Source of the DNA: Bacillota bacterium
Lineage (GTDB): Bacteria; Bacillota; Limnochordia; Limnochordales; DUMU01
Direction of reading: 5' to 3'
Length of the DNA: 64,000 bases
NCBI GenBank assembly: GCA_012839805.1
Contig: DUMU01000005.1
Coordinates: 95,807-159,806, forward strand
Shown: positions 52,842 through 60,766 of the stretch, piece after piece
Numbering within the stretch: position 1 is the first letter of the stretch
Layout of the letters: each line of letters starts with the position of its first letter
Notes under the pieces: generated by a model
The model's input: the letters and a program-made list of their open reading frames with translations, nothing else
Databases searched by the model: none
Told to the model about the DNA's origin: nothing
Translations under genes and position numbers: made by a program

Positions 52842-53016
52842 CACCCTCGTCCGAAGGGCTGCACCTATCCTTATCTGCCCAGTGGGTGTACCCTTCGACC
52901 CCTGCACCCGCTTCCTTAAACCGCACGGTTTCTGCCTTCCGTAAGAGCCTGCTGGCCTGCCGCATAAGCCCGGACGGTCGACCGCCGATCCCAGATAGGG
53001 AAGGGGGCTGGCGGAC

Positions 53017-53448
53017 GTGTCGACATCCTTTGCTGCCACCAACCGCGTACTGGCCGACACCCTGGATCGGCTGTGGCTGCGCGAGCAGATCCTCTCGGCG
53101 AACCTCGCCAATGCCGAGACTCCCGGCTATAAGCGCCTGGACCTCGAGTGGACCGCCCCGGCGGCCGAAAGCGAGGGGGAGTCACCTTTCCGGCTGGCTC
53201 TGGCCCGAACCCATGCGCTTCATTTTGGCACGGGCGGTTCGACCGGCCTTGCCGGGACCTCAGCCGGCCGGTCCGTGGCGCGCCTCGTTCGTGACCGGGA
53301 GACGGCGGTACGAAACGACGGTAACAACGTCGACCTCGAACGGGAGATGGTCCTGCTCACCGAGACCAGCCTCTGGTATCAGACCACTTTGGCGATGCTG
53401 GGACGGCGACTGGGCATGCTCCGGAACGTGATCAGAGAAGGGAGGTAA
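53017..53448 (+). CDS. flgB: flagellar basal-body rod protein FlgB
   Basis: FlgB forms the proximal rod. The 143-residue protein has the N-terminal rod signature LWLREQILSANLANAETPGYKRLDLEW and the C-terminal GNNVDLEREMVLLTETSLWYQTTLAML. GTG 53017 has AAGGGGG 9 nt upstream. It is the first gene after the c-di-GMP riboswitch and terminator. Confidence 0.95.
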   Translation: MSTSFAATNRVLADTLDRLWLREQILSANLANAETPGYKRLDLEWTAPAAESEGESPFRLALARTHALHFGTGGSTGLAGTSAGRSVARLVRDRETAVRNDGNNVDLEREMVLLTETSLWYQTTLAMLGRRLGMLRNVIREGR

Positions 53449-53452
53449 TATC

Positions 53453-53917
53453 ATGGGCCTTTTCGATGCTCTAGCCATCAGCGGTTCTGCGCTCACCGCG
53501 GAGCGACTACGCATGGACGTCATTGCCGACAATCTGGCTAACGCGGAGACTACCCGAAGCGAGACGGGGGGGCCGTACCAGCGGCGTCTCGTCGTCTTCG
53601 CCAGCCGTTCCTTCCCAGCTTTGCTGGATGGTGGCCGGGCGACACCCGGGATGAACCCGGCCGGTAGGCGCCAGGTCGCCGGGCTTGGCGGCGTCCGGGT
53701 CGCCGCCATCGTCAACGATCCGGCTCCGCCCCGCCTGGTTTACAATCCGGGCCACCCGGACGCGGGGCCCGACGGGTACGTGCGGATGCCCAACATCAAC
53801 CCGGTGAGCGAAATGGTGGACCTGCTGGCCGCGAGCCGTGCCTACGAGGCCAACCTGGCGGCCCTGGAAACCACCAAGCAACTGGCCTTGCGTACCCTGG
53901 ACCTTCTGCGCGGATAG
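53453..53917 (+). CDS. flgC: flagellar basal-body rod protein FlgC
   Basis: FlgC is a proximal rod subunit. The 154-residue protein starts LFDALAISGSALTAERLRMDVIADNLANAETTRSE, with YNPGHPDAGPDGYVRMPNINPVSEMVDLLAASRAYEANL in the C-terminal part. ATG 53453 follows GGAGGTAATATC. Length is typical. Confidence 0.96.
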   Translation: MGLFDALAISGSALTAERLRMDVIADNLANAETTRSETGGPYQRRLVVFASRSFPALLDGGRATPGMNPAGRRQVAGLGGVRVAAIVNDPAPPRLVYNPGHPDAGPDGYVRMPNINPVSEMVDLLAASRAYEANLAALETTKQLALRTLDLLRG

Positions 53918-53939
53918 GGCGCATAGGAGGTAGATCGCC

Positions 53940-54305
53940 GTGTTGACCAAAGAAGCGGTCTCCAATTACCTGGGATTCGTACCGCGTCTATGGCCAGCGG
54001 CCGGATCCGGACCGGAGGAGACGGTGAGCCGGTTGACCGGGGAGGTAGCATCGTTGGCCGGGGCCGGCAGTTCACCAGCTCTTCCTTTCTCCAACGTGCT
54101 TCAGCAGGCCTGGCAACAGTTGAACTCCCTCCATCAGCAGGCCGACGAAGCCGCCCGGAAGGTAGCAACCGGTGACCCGACCGGCCCTACTCTCGCCCAG
54201 GCGGTCCAGCTCACCGAGGAGGCGGCCCTGGCGCTGTCACTCTTCGTAGCCGTCCGTAACCGGGCCCTCGAGGCTTACCAGGAGATTATGCGCATGCCGG
54301 TATGA
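53940..54305 (+). CDS. fliE: flagellar hook-basal body protein FliE
   Basis: FliE links the MS ring to the rod. The 121-residue protein has FSNVLQQAWQQLNSLHQQADEAARKVATGD and the C-terminal AVQLTEEAALALSLFVAVRNRALEAYQEIMRMPV typical of FliE. GTG 53940 has AGGAGGT 8 nt upstream. The 109-nt gap to fliF holds no clear promoter. Confidence 0.94.
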   Translation: MLTKEAVSNYLGFVPRLWPAAGSGPEETVSRLTGEVASLAGAGSSPALPFSNVLQQAWQQLNSLHQQADEAARKVATGDPTGPTLAQAVQLTEEAALALSLFVAVRNRALEAYQEIMRMPV

Positions 54306-54414
54306 AAGGTCCGGGGGTGAACCGCCACCGGTGAGCGGGAAACGGGGGCAGAAGTGCTAACCCGCAAGCAACGGCGGGCGAACGGTAGTTAGCAGGAAAG
54401 GGGGGGCGGAGGAC

Positions 54415-56142
54415 GTGGCAGCAAGATGGCGAACCATCATCGAACAGCTGGGCAGAATATGGGGAAGTTTGCCCAAGGCGGCGCGCCTTGCCATTCCCGG
54501 CGTGGTTGGTTTGGTCTTCCTTGCCTTGCTGGTTCTCCCTCGCCTCCTTTCGCCGCCGTTCGAGCCGCTCTTCACCGGTTTATCGGTGGAAGAGGCCGCG
54601 CAAATCGTCTCCTTCCTCCAGGGGAAGAAGGTTCCTTACCGCCTGGCGGCCGGCGGGACCGCCATCCTCGTTCCCGCCGATCAGGTCTACGAGCTCCGGC
54701 TGGAGGTGGCGGGGGCGGGACTGCCGGGTGACAGCGTGGTGGGTTTCGAGCTGCTCAACCAGACCAACCTCGGGCTCACCGATTTCGAGCGCCGTGCCCG
54801 CTACAATTGGGCCTTGCAGGGCGAACTAACGCGTACCATCGAGAAGATGGAGGGGGTCGAGGAAGCCCGGGTCCACCTGGTCATACCCGAGCCCTCGGTC
54901 TTCGTACGTGAGAAAGAACCCCCTTCCGCCTCGGTGTTCGTACGGCTCCGCCCGGGACGTACTCTCAGCCCGGTTCAAGTACGGGCCATCACCACCCTCG
55001 TCTCCCGGAGCGTGGCCGGGCTCAAGGAGAAGGACGTTGCCGTTGTGGACCAGGACGGGCGGCTCCTCACGGCCGGGCTCGATTCGGAAACGGCCGGAGT
55101 GGCCGGTGGGGGGCTTTCCACGGCCGCGGCCAGCGAGCGGCTCGCCCTCACGCGCGAGTTCGAGCGACACGTGGAAGAACGAGTTCGCTCCATGCTCGAG
55201 CAGGTATTCGGCCTGGGCCAGGCAGTGGTGCGAGCCAGCGCCACCCTGGATTTTGACGTCCGAGAGGAGCGCCAGGAGCAGTATGCTCCCCTTCCGGGCA
55301 GTGACCGGGGAGTCCTCCGCTCAGAGCAGGTAGAAAGCGAGTCGTCCAGCAGCACTAACGAACCGGGGGCGGCTGGGGTGCCCGGGGTGAGCAGCAACAT
55401 ACCGGGCTACGCCGCGTTGGCCGCCGAAGCGCTCCCCTCCGCCACCGGTGACCGGAGCCTGGCCATCCGGAATTACGAAGTCAACCGCACCGAATCCTAC
55501 TATGCCCCTGCTCCCGGGCAGATCCGGCGGCTTTCCGTAGCCGTGGTGCTCAATCAGACTCTGGCGCCTCAACTCAGGGCCCAGGTGGAGCAGGCGGTCG
55601 CTTCCGCCGCCGGTATCGATCCCGATCGGGGGGACCAGCTTACCATTGCTACGGTGCCCTTCAGCACCGGGGCTGAACCGGGCGTCGAGACCCAGGCCCC
55701 GCCGGCCCGCCGCTGGGGAACCCTGGAGACGATGGCCCTGCTGCTTTTGGCCGGCATTCTCTTCTTCGTGGCCGGCCTGCTCTTTGCCTGGCGCCGGGCA
55801 AGGCGCCGGGCTCTCGAGCCGGGCGAGGCCTTCAGCGAAGCCCTGGCCCAGGCCAGGGCCACCGGGGAGACGGGAGGGCCCGCGCCGGGAGTGCCTGCCG
55901 GGACGGCGGCGGCTACGCCCGCCGAGGAGGCACGGGTCCCGGCGGGCGTGGTGCCCGGCATCGACCTGTTGGTCGACACCGGGATAGCCCTCGACGAGCA
56001 GGAGCTGAGGCGCCGGCAGCTCCAGGAGCAGGTGGCCCGGTTGGCTCGAGAAGACCCCGAGGGGTTCCTCCGCACGCTGCGCAACTGGCTGGTGGATGAG
56101 GGTACGGCCCGGGGGCGAGGACGTCAGGGCAGTATGCGTTGA
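54415..56142 (+). CDS. fliF: flagellar MS-ring protein FliF
   Basis: FliF forms the MS ring in the membrane. The 575-residue protein has an N-terminal membrane helix (LAIPGVVGLVFLALLVLPRL), ring-building motifs (LFTGLSVEEAAQIVSFLQ, GFELLNQTNLGLTDFERRARYNWALQGELTRTIEKMEGVEEARVHLVIPEPSVFVREKEPPSASVFV, SRSVAGLKEKDVAVVDQDG), and a second helix (TMALLLLAGILFFVAGLLFAW) near residue 445. The C-terminal FliG-binding tail lies after that. GTG 54415 follows GGCGGAGGAC. Confidence 0.95.
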   Translation: MAARWRTIIEQLGRIWGSLPKAARLAIPGVVGLVFLALLVLPRLLSPPFEPLFTGLSVEEAAQIVSFLQGKKVPYRLAAGGTAILVPADQVYELRLEVAGAGLPGDSVVGFELLNQTNLGLTDFERRARYNWALQGELTRTIEKMEGVEEARVHLVIPEPSVFVREKEPPSASVFVRLRPGRTLSPVQVRAITTLVSRSVAGLKEKDVAVVDQDGRLLTAGLDSETAGVAGGGLSTAAASERLALTREFERHVEERVRSMLEQVFGLGQAVVRASATLDFDVREERQEQYAPLPGSDRGVLRSEQVESESSSSTNEPGAAGVPGVSSNIPGYAALAAEALPSATGDRSLAIRNYEVNRTESYYAPAPGQIRRLSVAVVLNQTLAPQLRAQVEQAVASAAGIDPDRGDQLTIATVPFSTGAEPGVETQAPPARRWGTLETMALLLLAGILFFVAGLLFAWRRARRRALEPGEAFSEALAQARATGETGGPAPGVPAGTAAATPAEEARVPAGVVPGIDLLVDTGIALDEQELRRRQLQEQVARLAREDPEGFLRTLRNWLVDEGTARGRGRQGSMR

Positions 56143-56160
56143 GGAGGAGAGGTGAGGAGC

Positions 56161-57192
56161 ATGCGATACGGTAGGGCCTCATTGGGCCGGATCGTGGTCT
56201 CGCGCACCCCGCGCCGCAAGGCGGCCATTGTCCTGCTGGCCGTCGGGAATGAGACCTCCCGCCATCTCCTGCAGCAGCTACCCGAGGACGAGATGGAGAC
56301 GCTGGGTCAGGAGATCGCCGCCCTGGGTGAGGTTGGTCCCGAAGAGACGAAGCAGGTCCTGGAGGAGTTCCTCCGCTTGTACCAGGCGCGCAGCGGCACG
56401 CTGCAGGGAGGTCTCGATTACGCCCAGCGGCTGATGCAAGAGGCTTTCGGCCCCGAGCGGGCCGCGGAGCTCCTCGAACGGATGACGGGGGGCACCGGGA
56501 GCCGGCCCTTCTCGTTCATGCGCCAGACCGATCCCGAGCAGCTCGCCAGCTTCTTCCAGCACGAGCACCCCCAGACCATCGCTCTCGTTCTTGCCTACCT
56601 GCGCCCCGAGCAGGCCGGAGCAGTCCTGTCGGCGCTGCCCCCAAATCTCCAGGGCGAGGTGGCCCTGCGCCTGGCACTGCTGGATCGAGCGTCACCGGAG
56701 GTGTTGGCGGAGGTGGAGGAGGCTTTGCGCCTTCGCTTCCGGGAGGTGGCCACCGGGGATTTCCAGGCCGCCGGCGGAGTCGAGGCCACGGCCGCCATTC
56801 TCAACCGGGTCGACGGCAGCACGGAGAAAAACATCCTGGAGGCGCTGGAAAAGGCCGATCCGGCCCTGGCCGAAGAGGTGAAGCGCCGGCTCTTCGTCTT
56901 CGACGATCTGGTCAACCTGGATGACCGCAGCATCCAGCGGGTTATCCGGGAGGTCGATCCTAAAGAGCTCGCCTTGGCTCTCAAGGGAGCCTCCGAAAGC
57001 GTCCGGGCGACTATCCTGCGCAACATGTCCCGCCGGGCCGCCGAGATGGTGAAAGAAGAGATGGAGTACATGGGTCCGGTCCGCCTGCGGGACGTGGAAA
57101 ACGCGCAGGCGCAGATCGTAGCCGTGGTGCGCCGGCTGGAAGAAGCGGGCGAAGTGATCATCACTGCTGGAGAGGATGAGATCGTTGTCTGA
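56161..57192 (+). CDS. fliG: flagellar motor switch protein FliG
   Basis: FliG couples the MS ring to torque generation. The protein of about 343 residues has the N domain (KAAIVLLAVGNETSRHLLQQLPEDEMETLGQEIAAL), the middle EHPQTIALVLAYLRPEQAG motif, and the C domain with FVFDDLVNLDDRSIQRVIREVD, the charged torque residues. ATG 56161 has GAGGTG 6 nt upstream; GTG 56152 is the alternative. Confidence 0.96.
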   Translation: MRYGRASLGRIVVSRTPRRKAAIVLLAVGNETSRHLLQQLPEDEMETLGQEIAALGEVGPEETKQVLEEFLRLYQARSGTLQGGLDYAQRLMQEAFGPERAAELLERMTGGTGSRPFSFMRQTDPEQLASFFQHEHPQTIALVLAYLRPEQAGAVLSALPPNLQGEVALRLALLDRASPEVLAEVEEALRLRFREVATGDFQAAGGVEATAAILNRVDGSTEKNILEALEKADPALAEEVKRRLFVFDDLVNLDDRSIQRVIREVDPKELALALKGASESVRATILRNMSRRAAEMVKEEMEYMGPVRLRDVENAQAQIVAVVRRLEEAGEVIITAGEDEIVV

Positions 57193-58156
57193 GCCCATGC
57201 CCCTCCCTTCCCGGGTGATCAAGGCCATGGACTACCGTCTCGACCCCGAAAGAGCGGCCTGGACGGTGCAGCGGGACCGCCGCCCCGACCAAGCGCCCGG
57301 GCTGCCCCTCCTCTCCCCTCTTACTCCGCCACGGGGGGCGACACCCGCCGGGCCGGCACCATCCCCCGGGCCGGGGCGGTCGGCGACCGCGACCAGCTCG
57401 GCCTTGCTGCGCGCCGCCTCCCTGCTCAACGCCGCGCAGCGGGAGGCGGAAGAGATCGCCGAGGATGCCCGCCGCGAGCGAGAAACGCTTCTGGCGACCG
57501 CCCGCGCCGAAGCGGAGTCCATCCGGCAGCGGGCCTATGAAGAAGGATTCGCCCTCGGGCGGCAGGAGGGTGAGGCCGCGGCCCGGGCCGAGCTCGAAGC
57601 TCTTTTTGCCAGGGCACATCATATCGTTCAGGAAGCCCTTTCCTTCCAGGAGAGGATGATCAATCAAGCCCGGCAGGAACTCCTCCACCTGGCCATGGCC
57701 ATAGCCACCAAGATCATCGGCGAGGAGATCCAAAAACCCGGCAAGGTGGTAACGAAGGCTCTGCGAGAGGCTCTCCTGCGCTACCGGCCGGCAGGACAGG
57801 TGGTTACGGTCCGCCTGAGCCTGCAAGACCTGAACGCCCTGGAAGGCAAGAAAGAGGAATTCATGCGGCTCTGCCAGGGAACGCGCGAATGGCGTCTCGT
57901 GGCCGATGAGCGGGTGGGACCGGGGGGCTGTCTCATCGAAACCGAGCAGGGAATCATCGATGGGCGGGTGGAGTCGCGGCTGGCGGCAGTTCAAAGTAGC
58001 CTTGAGGAACTGATGGGACAGGAGGATCTGACCGGGTCGGGTGAGCTCCCGTTACCGGAGGCGGAAGACCGCCCAAGCCTTCCGGGCTCGGAAGGGGGGA
58101 AGCCGGATGGCGATGGAGAGAACGACGGTGGTGAGCCCACCGAGAAGCCGGAATGA
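57185..58156 (+). CDS. fliH: flagellar assembly protein FliH
   Basis: FliH is the FliI regulator in the flagellar export apparatus. The 323-residue protein has a Pro-rich N-terminus, a long helical stalk (LLNAAQREAEEIAEDARRERETLLATARAEAESIRQRAYEEGFALGRQEGEAAAR) and the C-terminal domain with AIATKIIGEEIQ, GGCLIETEQGIIDGRVESRLAAVQ. TTG 57185 is chosen because GGAGAGG ends 9 nt upstream; ATG 57176 abuts that site. The acidic tail overlaps fliI. Confidence 0.9.
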   Translation: MSEPMPLPSRVIKAMDYRLDPERAAWTVQRDRRPDQAPGLPLLSPLTPPRGATPAGPAPSPGPGRSATATSSALLRAASLLNAAQREAEEIAEDARRERETLLATARAEAESIRQRAYEEGFALGRQEGEAAARAELEALFARAHHIVQEALSFQERMINQARQELLHLAMAIATKIIGEEIQKPGKVVTKALREALLRYRPAGQVVTVRLSLQDLNALEGKKEEFMRLCQGTREWRLVADERVGPGGCLIETEQGIIDGRVESRLAAVQSSLEELMGQEDLTGSGELPLPEAEDRPSLPGSEGGKPDGDGENDGGEPTEKPE

Positions 58157-59648
58157 ACGTAGTGAACGAAGCGGTGAACGAAGCAGTGCCGAACTTCGAG
58201 GCCGTCCCGGAAGTCCCCCTCACCCCCGGCAGCTGTTGCCGTGGACGCGCCTTTTGGAGGCAGTTCAACGGGTAGAGGATTTCTCGCTGCAAGGGTCCGT
58301 GGTTCAAATCGTCGGCCTCACCGTGGAGTCGGAGGGGCCCAGTGTCACTCTGGGTGAACTCTGCGCCATCCACCGGGCCGGCCGCCCCCCCGTCCTGGCG
58401 GAAGTGATCGGTTTTCGCCACCGCCGCGTACTCCTCATGCCCCTGGGCGAGCCGGAAGGGATCGGGCCGGGAAGCCTCGTCACCGCCTACCGCCGACCCC
58501 TGACGGTAGCGGTCGGCCCCGGCCTGCTCGGGCGGGTTTTGAACGGGCTCGGCGAACCCATCGACGGTAAAGAGCCCATACGGGCCAGCGCCCGCTATCC
58601 GCTCTCCAGCCGCCCGCCCGATCCCCTGCGGCGACCTCGTATCCGTTCCCCCCTTGCCGTCGGCGTCCGGGCCATCGACGGCCTCATCACGGTGGGGCGA
58701 GGCCAGCGGATGGGGATCTTTGCCGGCAGCGGCGTGGGCAAGTCGACCCTCCTCGGCATGATGGCACGCCACACCGAGGCCGACGTCTGCTGTATTGCCC
58801 TCATCGGGGAGCGGGGGCGGGAGGTCCGTGATTTCCTGGATCGGGATCTGGGGCCGGAAGGTCTTGCCCGCTCGGTGGTGGTGGTCGCCACTTCCGATCA
58901 GCCGGCCCTCGTCCGTCTCAAGGGCGCATTCGTTGCCACTGCCATTGCTGAATACTTCCGCGATCAGGGGGCCCACGTGCTCTTCATGATGGATTCGGTC
59001 ACCCGGTTGGCCATGGCCCAGCGGGAAGTGGGGCTGGCCGCCGGTGAACCGCCTGCTACCCGCGGCTACCCGCCTTCGGTCTTCGCCTTGCTGCCGCGCC
59101 TTCTCGAACGGGCCGGCATGTCGGAGCGGGGTTCGATCACCGGTATCTACACCGTACTGGTGGACGGTGACGATTTCAACGAGCCCATCGCCGACGCCAG
59201 TCGCAGCATCCTCGACGGTCACATCGTCCTTTCCCGGACCCTCGCCGAGCGCGGGCATTATCCTGCCATCGATGTGCTGGCCAGCGTCTCCCGGGTGATG
59301 AACGACATAGTGAGCGAGGAGCAACGGCAGGCGGCGGCGCGCTTTAAGCAGTGGCTCGCGACGTACCGGGACGTGCAGGACTTGATCGACATCGGAGCTT
59401 ACGTGGCGGGGACGAACCCCGAGGTAGACGAGGCGGTAAGGCGACGTCCCGCGCTCGTTCGCTTCTTGATGCAAGACGTCAACGAGGTCGCTCCCTGGGA
59501 AGCCACCCAGCGAGAGCTGCTGGAGGTGACTCGGGCAGGCGAGGCCGGCGAAGACGGGCCGCCCGCCCGCCGGGATGACCAGCACCGAAACCAGCCGGTG
59601 GACCAGGGCCACCGGGGAGCAAGCCGCGAGGAGGCCCGGCGGGCATGA
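58107..59648 (+). CDS. fliI: flagellum-specific export ATPase FliI
   Basis: FliI powers flagellar type III export. The 513-residue protein has an Arg/Ser-rich N-terminus, the core GRVLNGLGEPIDGKEPI, Walker A FAGSGVGKSTLLGMMARHTEAD (about residues 206-213), GERGREVRDFLD, VLFMMDSVTRLAMAQREVGLAAGEPPATRGYPPSVFA and DGHIVLSRTLAERGHYPAID. ATG 58107 has GGGGGG 7 nt upstream; the track start at 58041 lies within fliH. The N- and C-terminal extensions make it longer than most FliI. Confidence 0.95.
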   Translation: MAMERTTVVSPPRSRNERSERSGERSSAELRGRPGSPPHPRQLLPWTRLLEAVQRVEDFSLQGSVVQIVGLTVESEGPSVTLGELCAIHRAGRPPVLAEVIGFRHRRVLLMPLGEPEGIGPGSLVTAYRRPLTVAVGPGLLGRVLNGLGEPIDGKEPIRASARYPLSSRPPDPLRRPRIRSPLAVGVRAIDGLITVGRGQRMGIFAGSGVGKSTLLGMMARHTEADVCCIALIGERGREVRDFLDRDLGPEGLARSVVVVATSDQPALVRLKGAFVATAIAEYFRDQGAHVLFMMDSVTRLAMAQREVGLAAGEPPATRGYPPSVFALLPRLLERAGMSERGSITGIYTVLVDGDDFNEPIADASRSILDGHIVLSRTLAERGHYPAIDVLASVSRVMNDIVSEEQRQAAARFKQWLATYRDVQDLIDIGAYVAGTNPEVDEAVRRRPALVRFLMQDVNEVAPWEATQRELLEVTRAGEAGEDGPPARRDDQHRNQPVDQGHRGASREEARRA

Positions 59649-60106
59649 GGCGCTTCAAGTTCCGGCTGGAGCGGGTCCTGAGGCTCCGGGAGCAAGAAGA
59701 AGAGGTCGAGAAGCAGCAGCTGGTGTTGCTTTTCCGGCAGCTGCAGGCGGCCATGGAGTATGCGGCCTCCTGCCGTCGTGCCCTGAACGAGCTGGAACGG
59801 AGATTCAGCGAGACTCTGCGGGGGGAGGGGCGGGAACTCTCCCTTGGTGAACTGGTGGTCTTCCGAGCCCGGCAAGAACAGTTGCGCCGGGAATATCGCC
59901 GGGCGGAAGGGGAGGTGGCTAGCTGGCGGGAGCGCGTGGCGGCGCAGCGAGAACGGCTCCTGGAGGCAGCAAAACGCCGGGAGGTCTTGCGGCGGCTGAG
60001 GTCGCGGGCGCTCGAGGAGTATCGGATGGAGTGGAACCGAGAAGAGCAAAGGGTACTGGATGAGGTGGCTTCCGTATGGCACTTCCGGCAACAGGGTCTA
60101 GGGTGA
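59645..60106 (+). CDS. fliJ: flagellar export chaperone FliJ
   Basis: FliJ is the coiled-coil stalk protein of the export ATPase. The 153-residue protein is helical throughout: FKFRLERVLRLREQEEEVEKQQLVLLFRQLQ at the start is the FliJ pattern, followed by long Arg/Glu heptads. ATG 59645 overlaps the fliI end. The identity rests on the motif and position between fliI and fliK. Confidence 0.9.
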   Translation: MRRFKFRLERVLRLREQEEEVEKQQLVLLFRQLQAAMEYAASCRRALNELERRFSETLRGEGRELSLGELVVFRARQEQLRREYRRAEGEVASWRERVAAQRERLLEAAKRREVLRRLRSRALEEYRMEWNREEQRVLDEVASVWHFRQQGLG

Positions 60107-60762
60107 AGGTGGCATCTGCTCCCCGCATCGGGGGCCGGGCCCCGGTAGCACGTCACCGGGGAAGGTCACGCCTGGTGCTAATAGCGGCACTGATCCTGTC
60201 GGGGGTGGGCATTACCGGCGGGCTGTGGGCGGGTGTTCGATGGTTCAACCTGGATCTACTGGAATGGGCGGGGCAAGTCCCGTTCTTAGAGGGTGTGGTG
60301 AGAACCTACCGCCTGGGACTGCAGAACGAGGCCCAACTCGTCGAAGCAGAAAGAGGGATAGCAGCTCGGAGGGCGGAGCTAGATCGGGAGTGGCAACGGC
60401 TGGCAGAAGAAAGGGAGGCACTGGCTGCCCGTGCCCTCGAGCTCGACCGGAAGCAGTCGGCATTGGAGGCCGACCAGAAGCGCCTGGTCGAGCGACAGGA
60501 GGAGTTGACCCGGGCGGCAGCGACACTGGACCGCGAACGGAGGGTGGCCCGGCTCTACCAGTCGATGCGGCCCCGGGAGGCGGCGGCCATCCTGAGCCAG
60601 CGCCCGCTGGACGAGGTAGCCCGGGTTCTCCTCGCACTCCCGGCGGAGACCGGGGCGGCCATTCTGGCCGCCATGGATCCGGGCCAGGCCGGCCTGGTCC
60701 TGGAACGGGTGCAGGCGATGCCTGGCGGAGCCGGTCTCCCAGCTGGAATGGAAGGGAGGTGA
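60076..60762 (+). CDS. motE: MotE-like (MgtE N-terminal domain) flagellar membrane protein
   Basis: A 228-residue protein with a single membrane helix (LVLIAALILSGVGITGGLWAG) near residues 33-53, a long coiled coil (AERGIAARRAELDREWQRLAEEREALAARALELDRKQ), and a C-terminal MgtE-N-like repeat domain (YQSMRPREAAAILSQRPLDEVARVLLALPAETGAAILAAMDPGQAG). MotE acts as a chaperone for stator MotC in alpha-proteobacteria. In Bacillota the same architecture sits between fliJ and fliK (YlxF-type). ATG 60076 has GAGGTGG 7 nt upstream and overlaps fliJ. Confidence 0.85.
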   Translation: MALPATGSRVKVASAPRIGGRAPVARHRGRSRLVLIAALILSGVGITGGLWAGVRWFNLDLLEWAGQVPFLEGVVRTYRLGLQNEAQLVEAERGIAARRAELDREWQRLAEEREALAARALELDRKQSALEADQKRLVERQEELTRAAATLDRERRVARLYQSMRPREAAAILSQRPLDEVARVLLALPAETGAAILAAMDPGQAGLVLERVQAMPGGAGLPAGMEGR

Positions 60763-60766
60763 TTGC

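Noticed and set aside
52917-52945. Sigma-28-like promoter (TAAA...CCGTAA) just before flgB
   Set aside because: The -10 half does not align with GCCGATAA at the right spacing, so it is weaker than the upstream sigma-A promoter.
53017-53030. 0A-box-like TGTCGAC at the flgB start
   Set aside because: One mismatch, inside the coding sequence and not placed at a promoter element.
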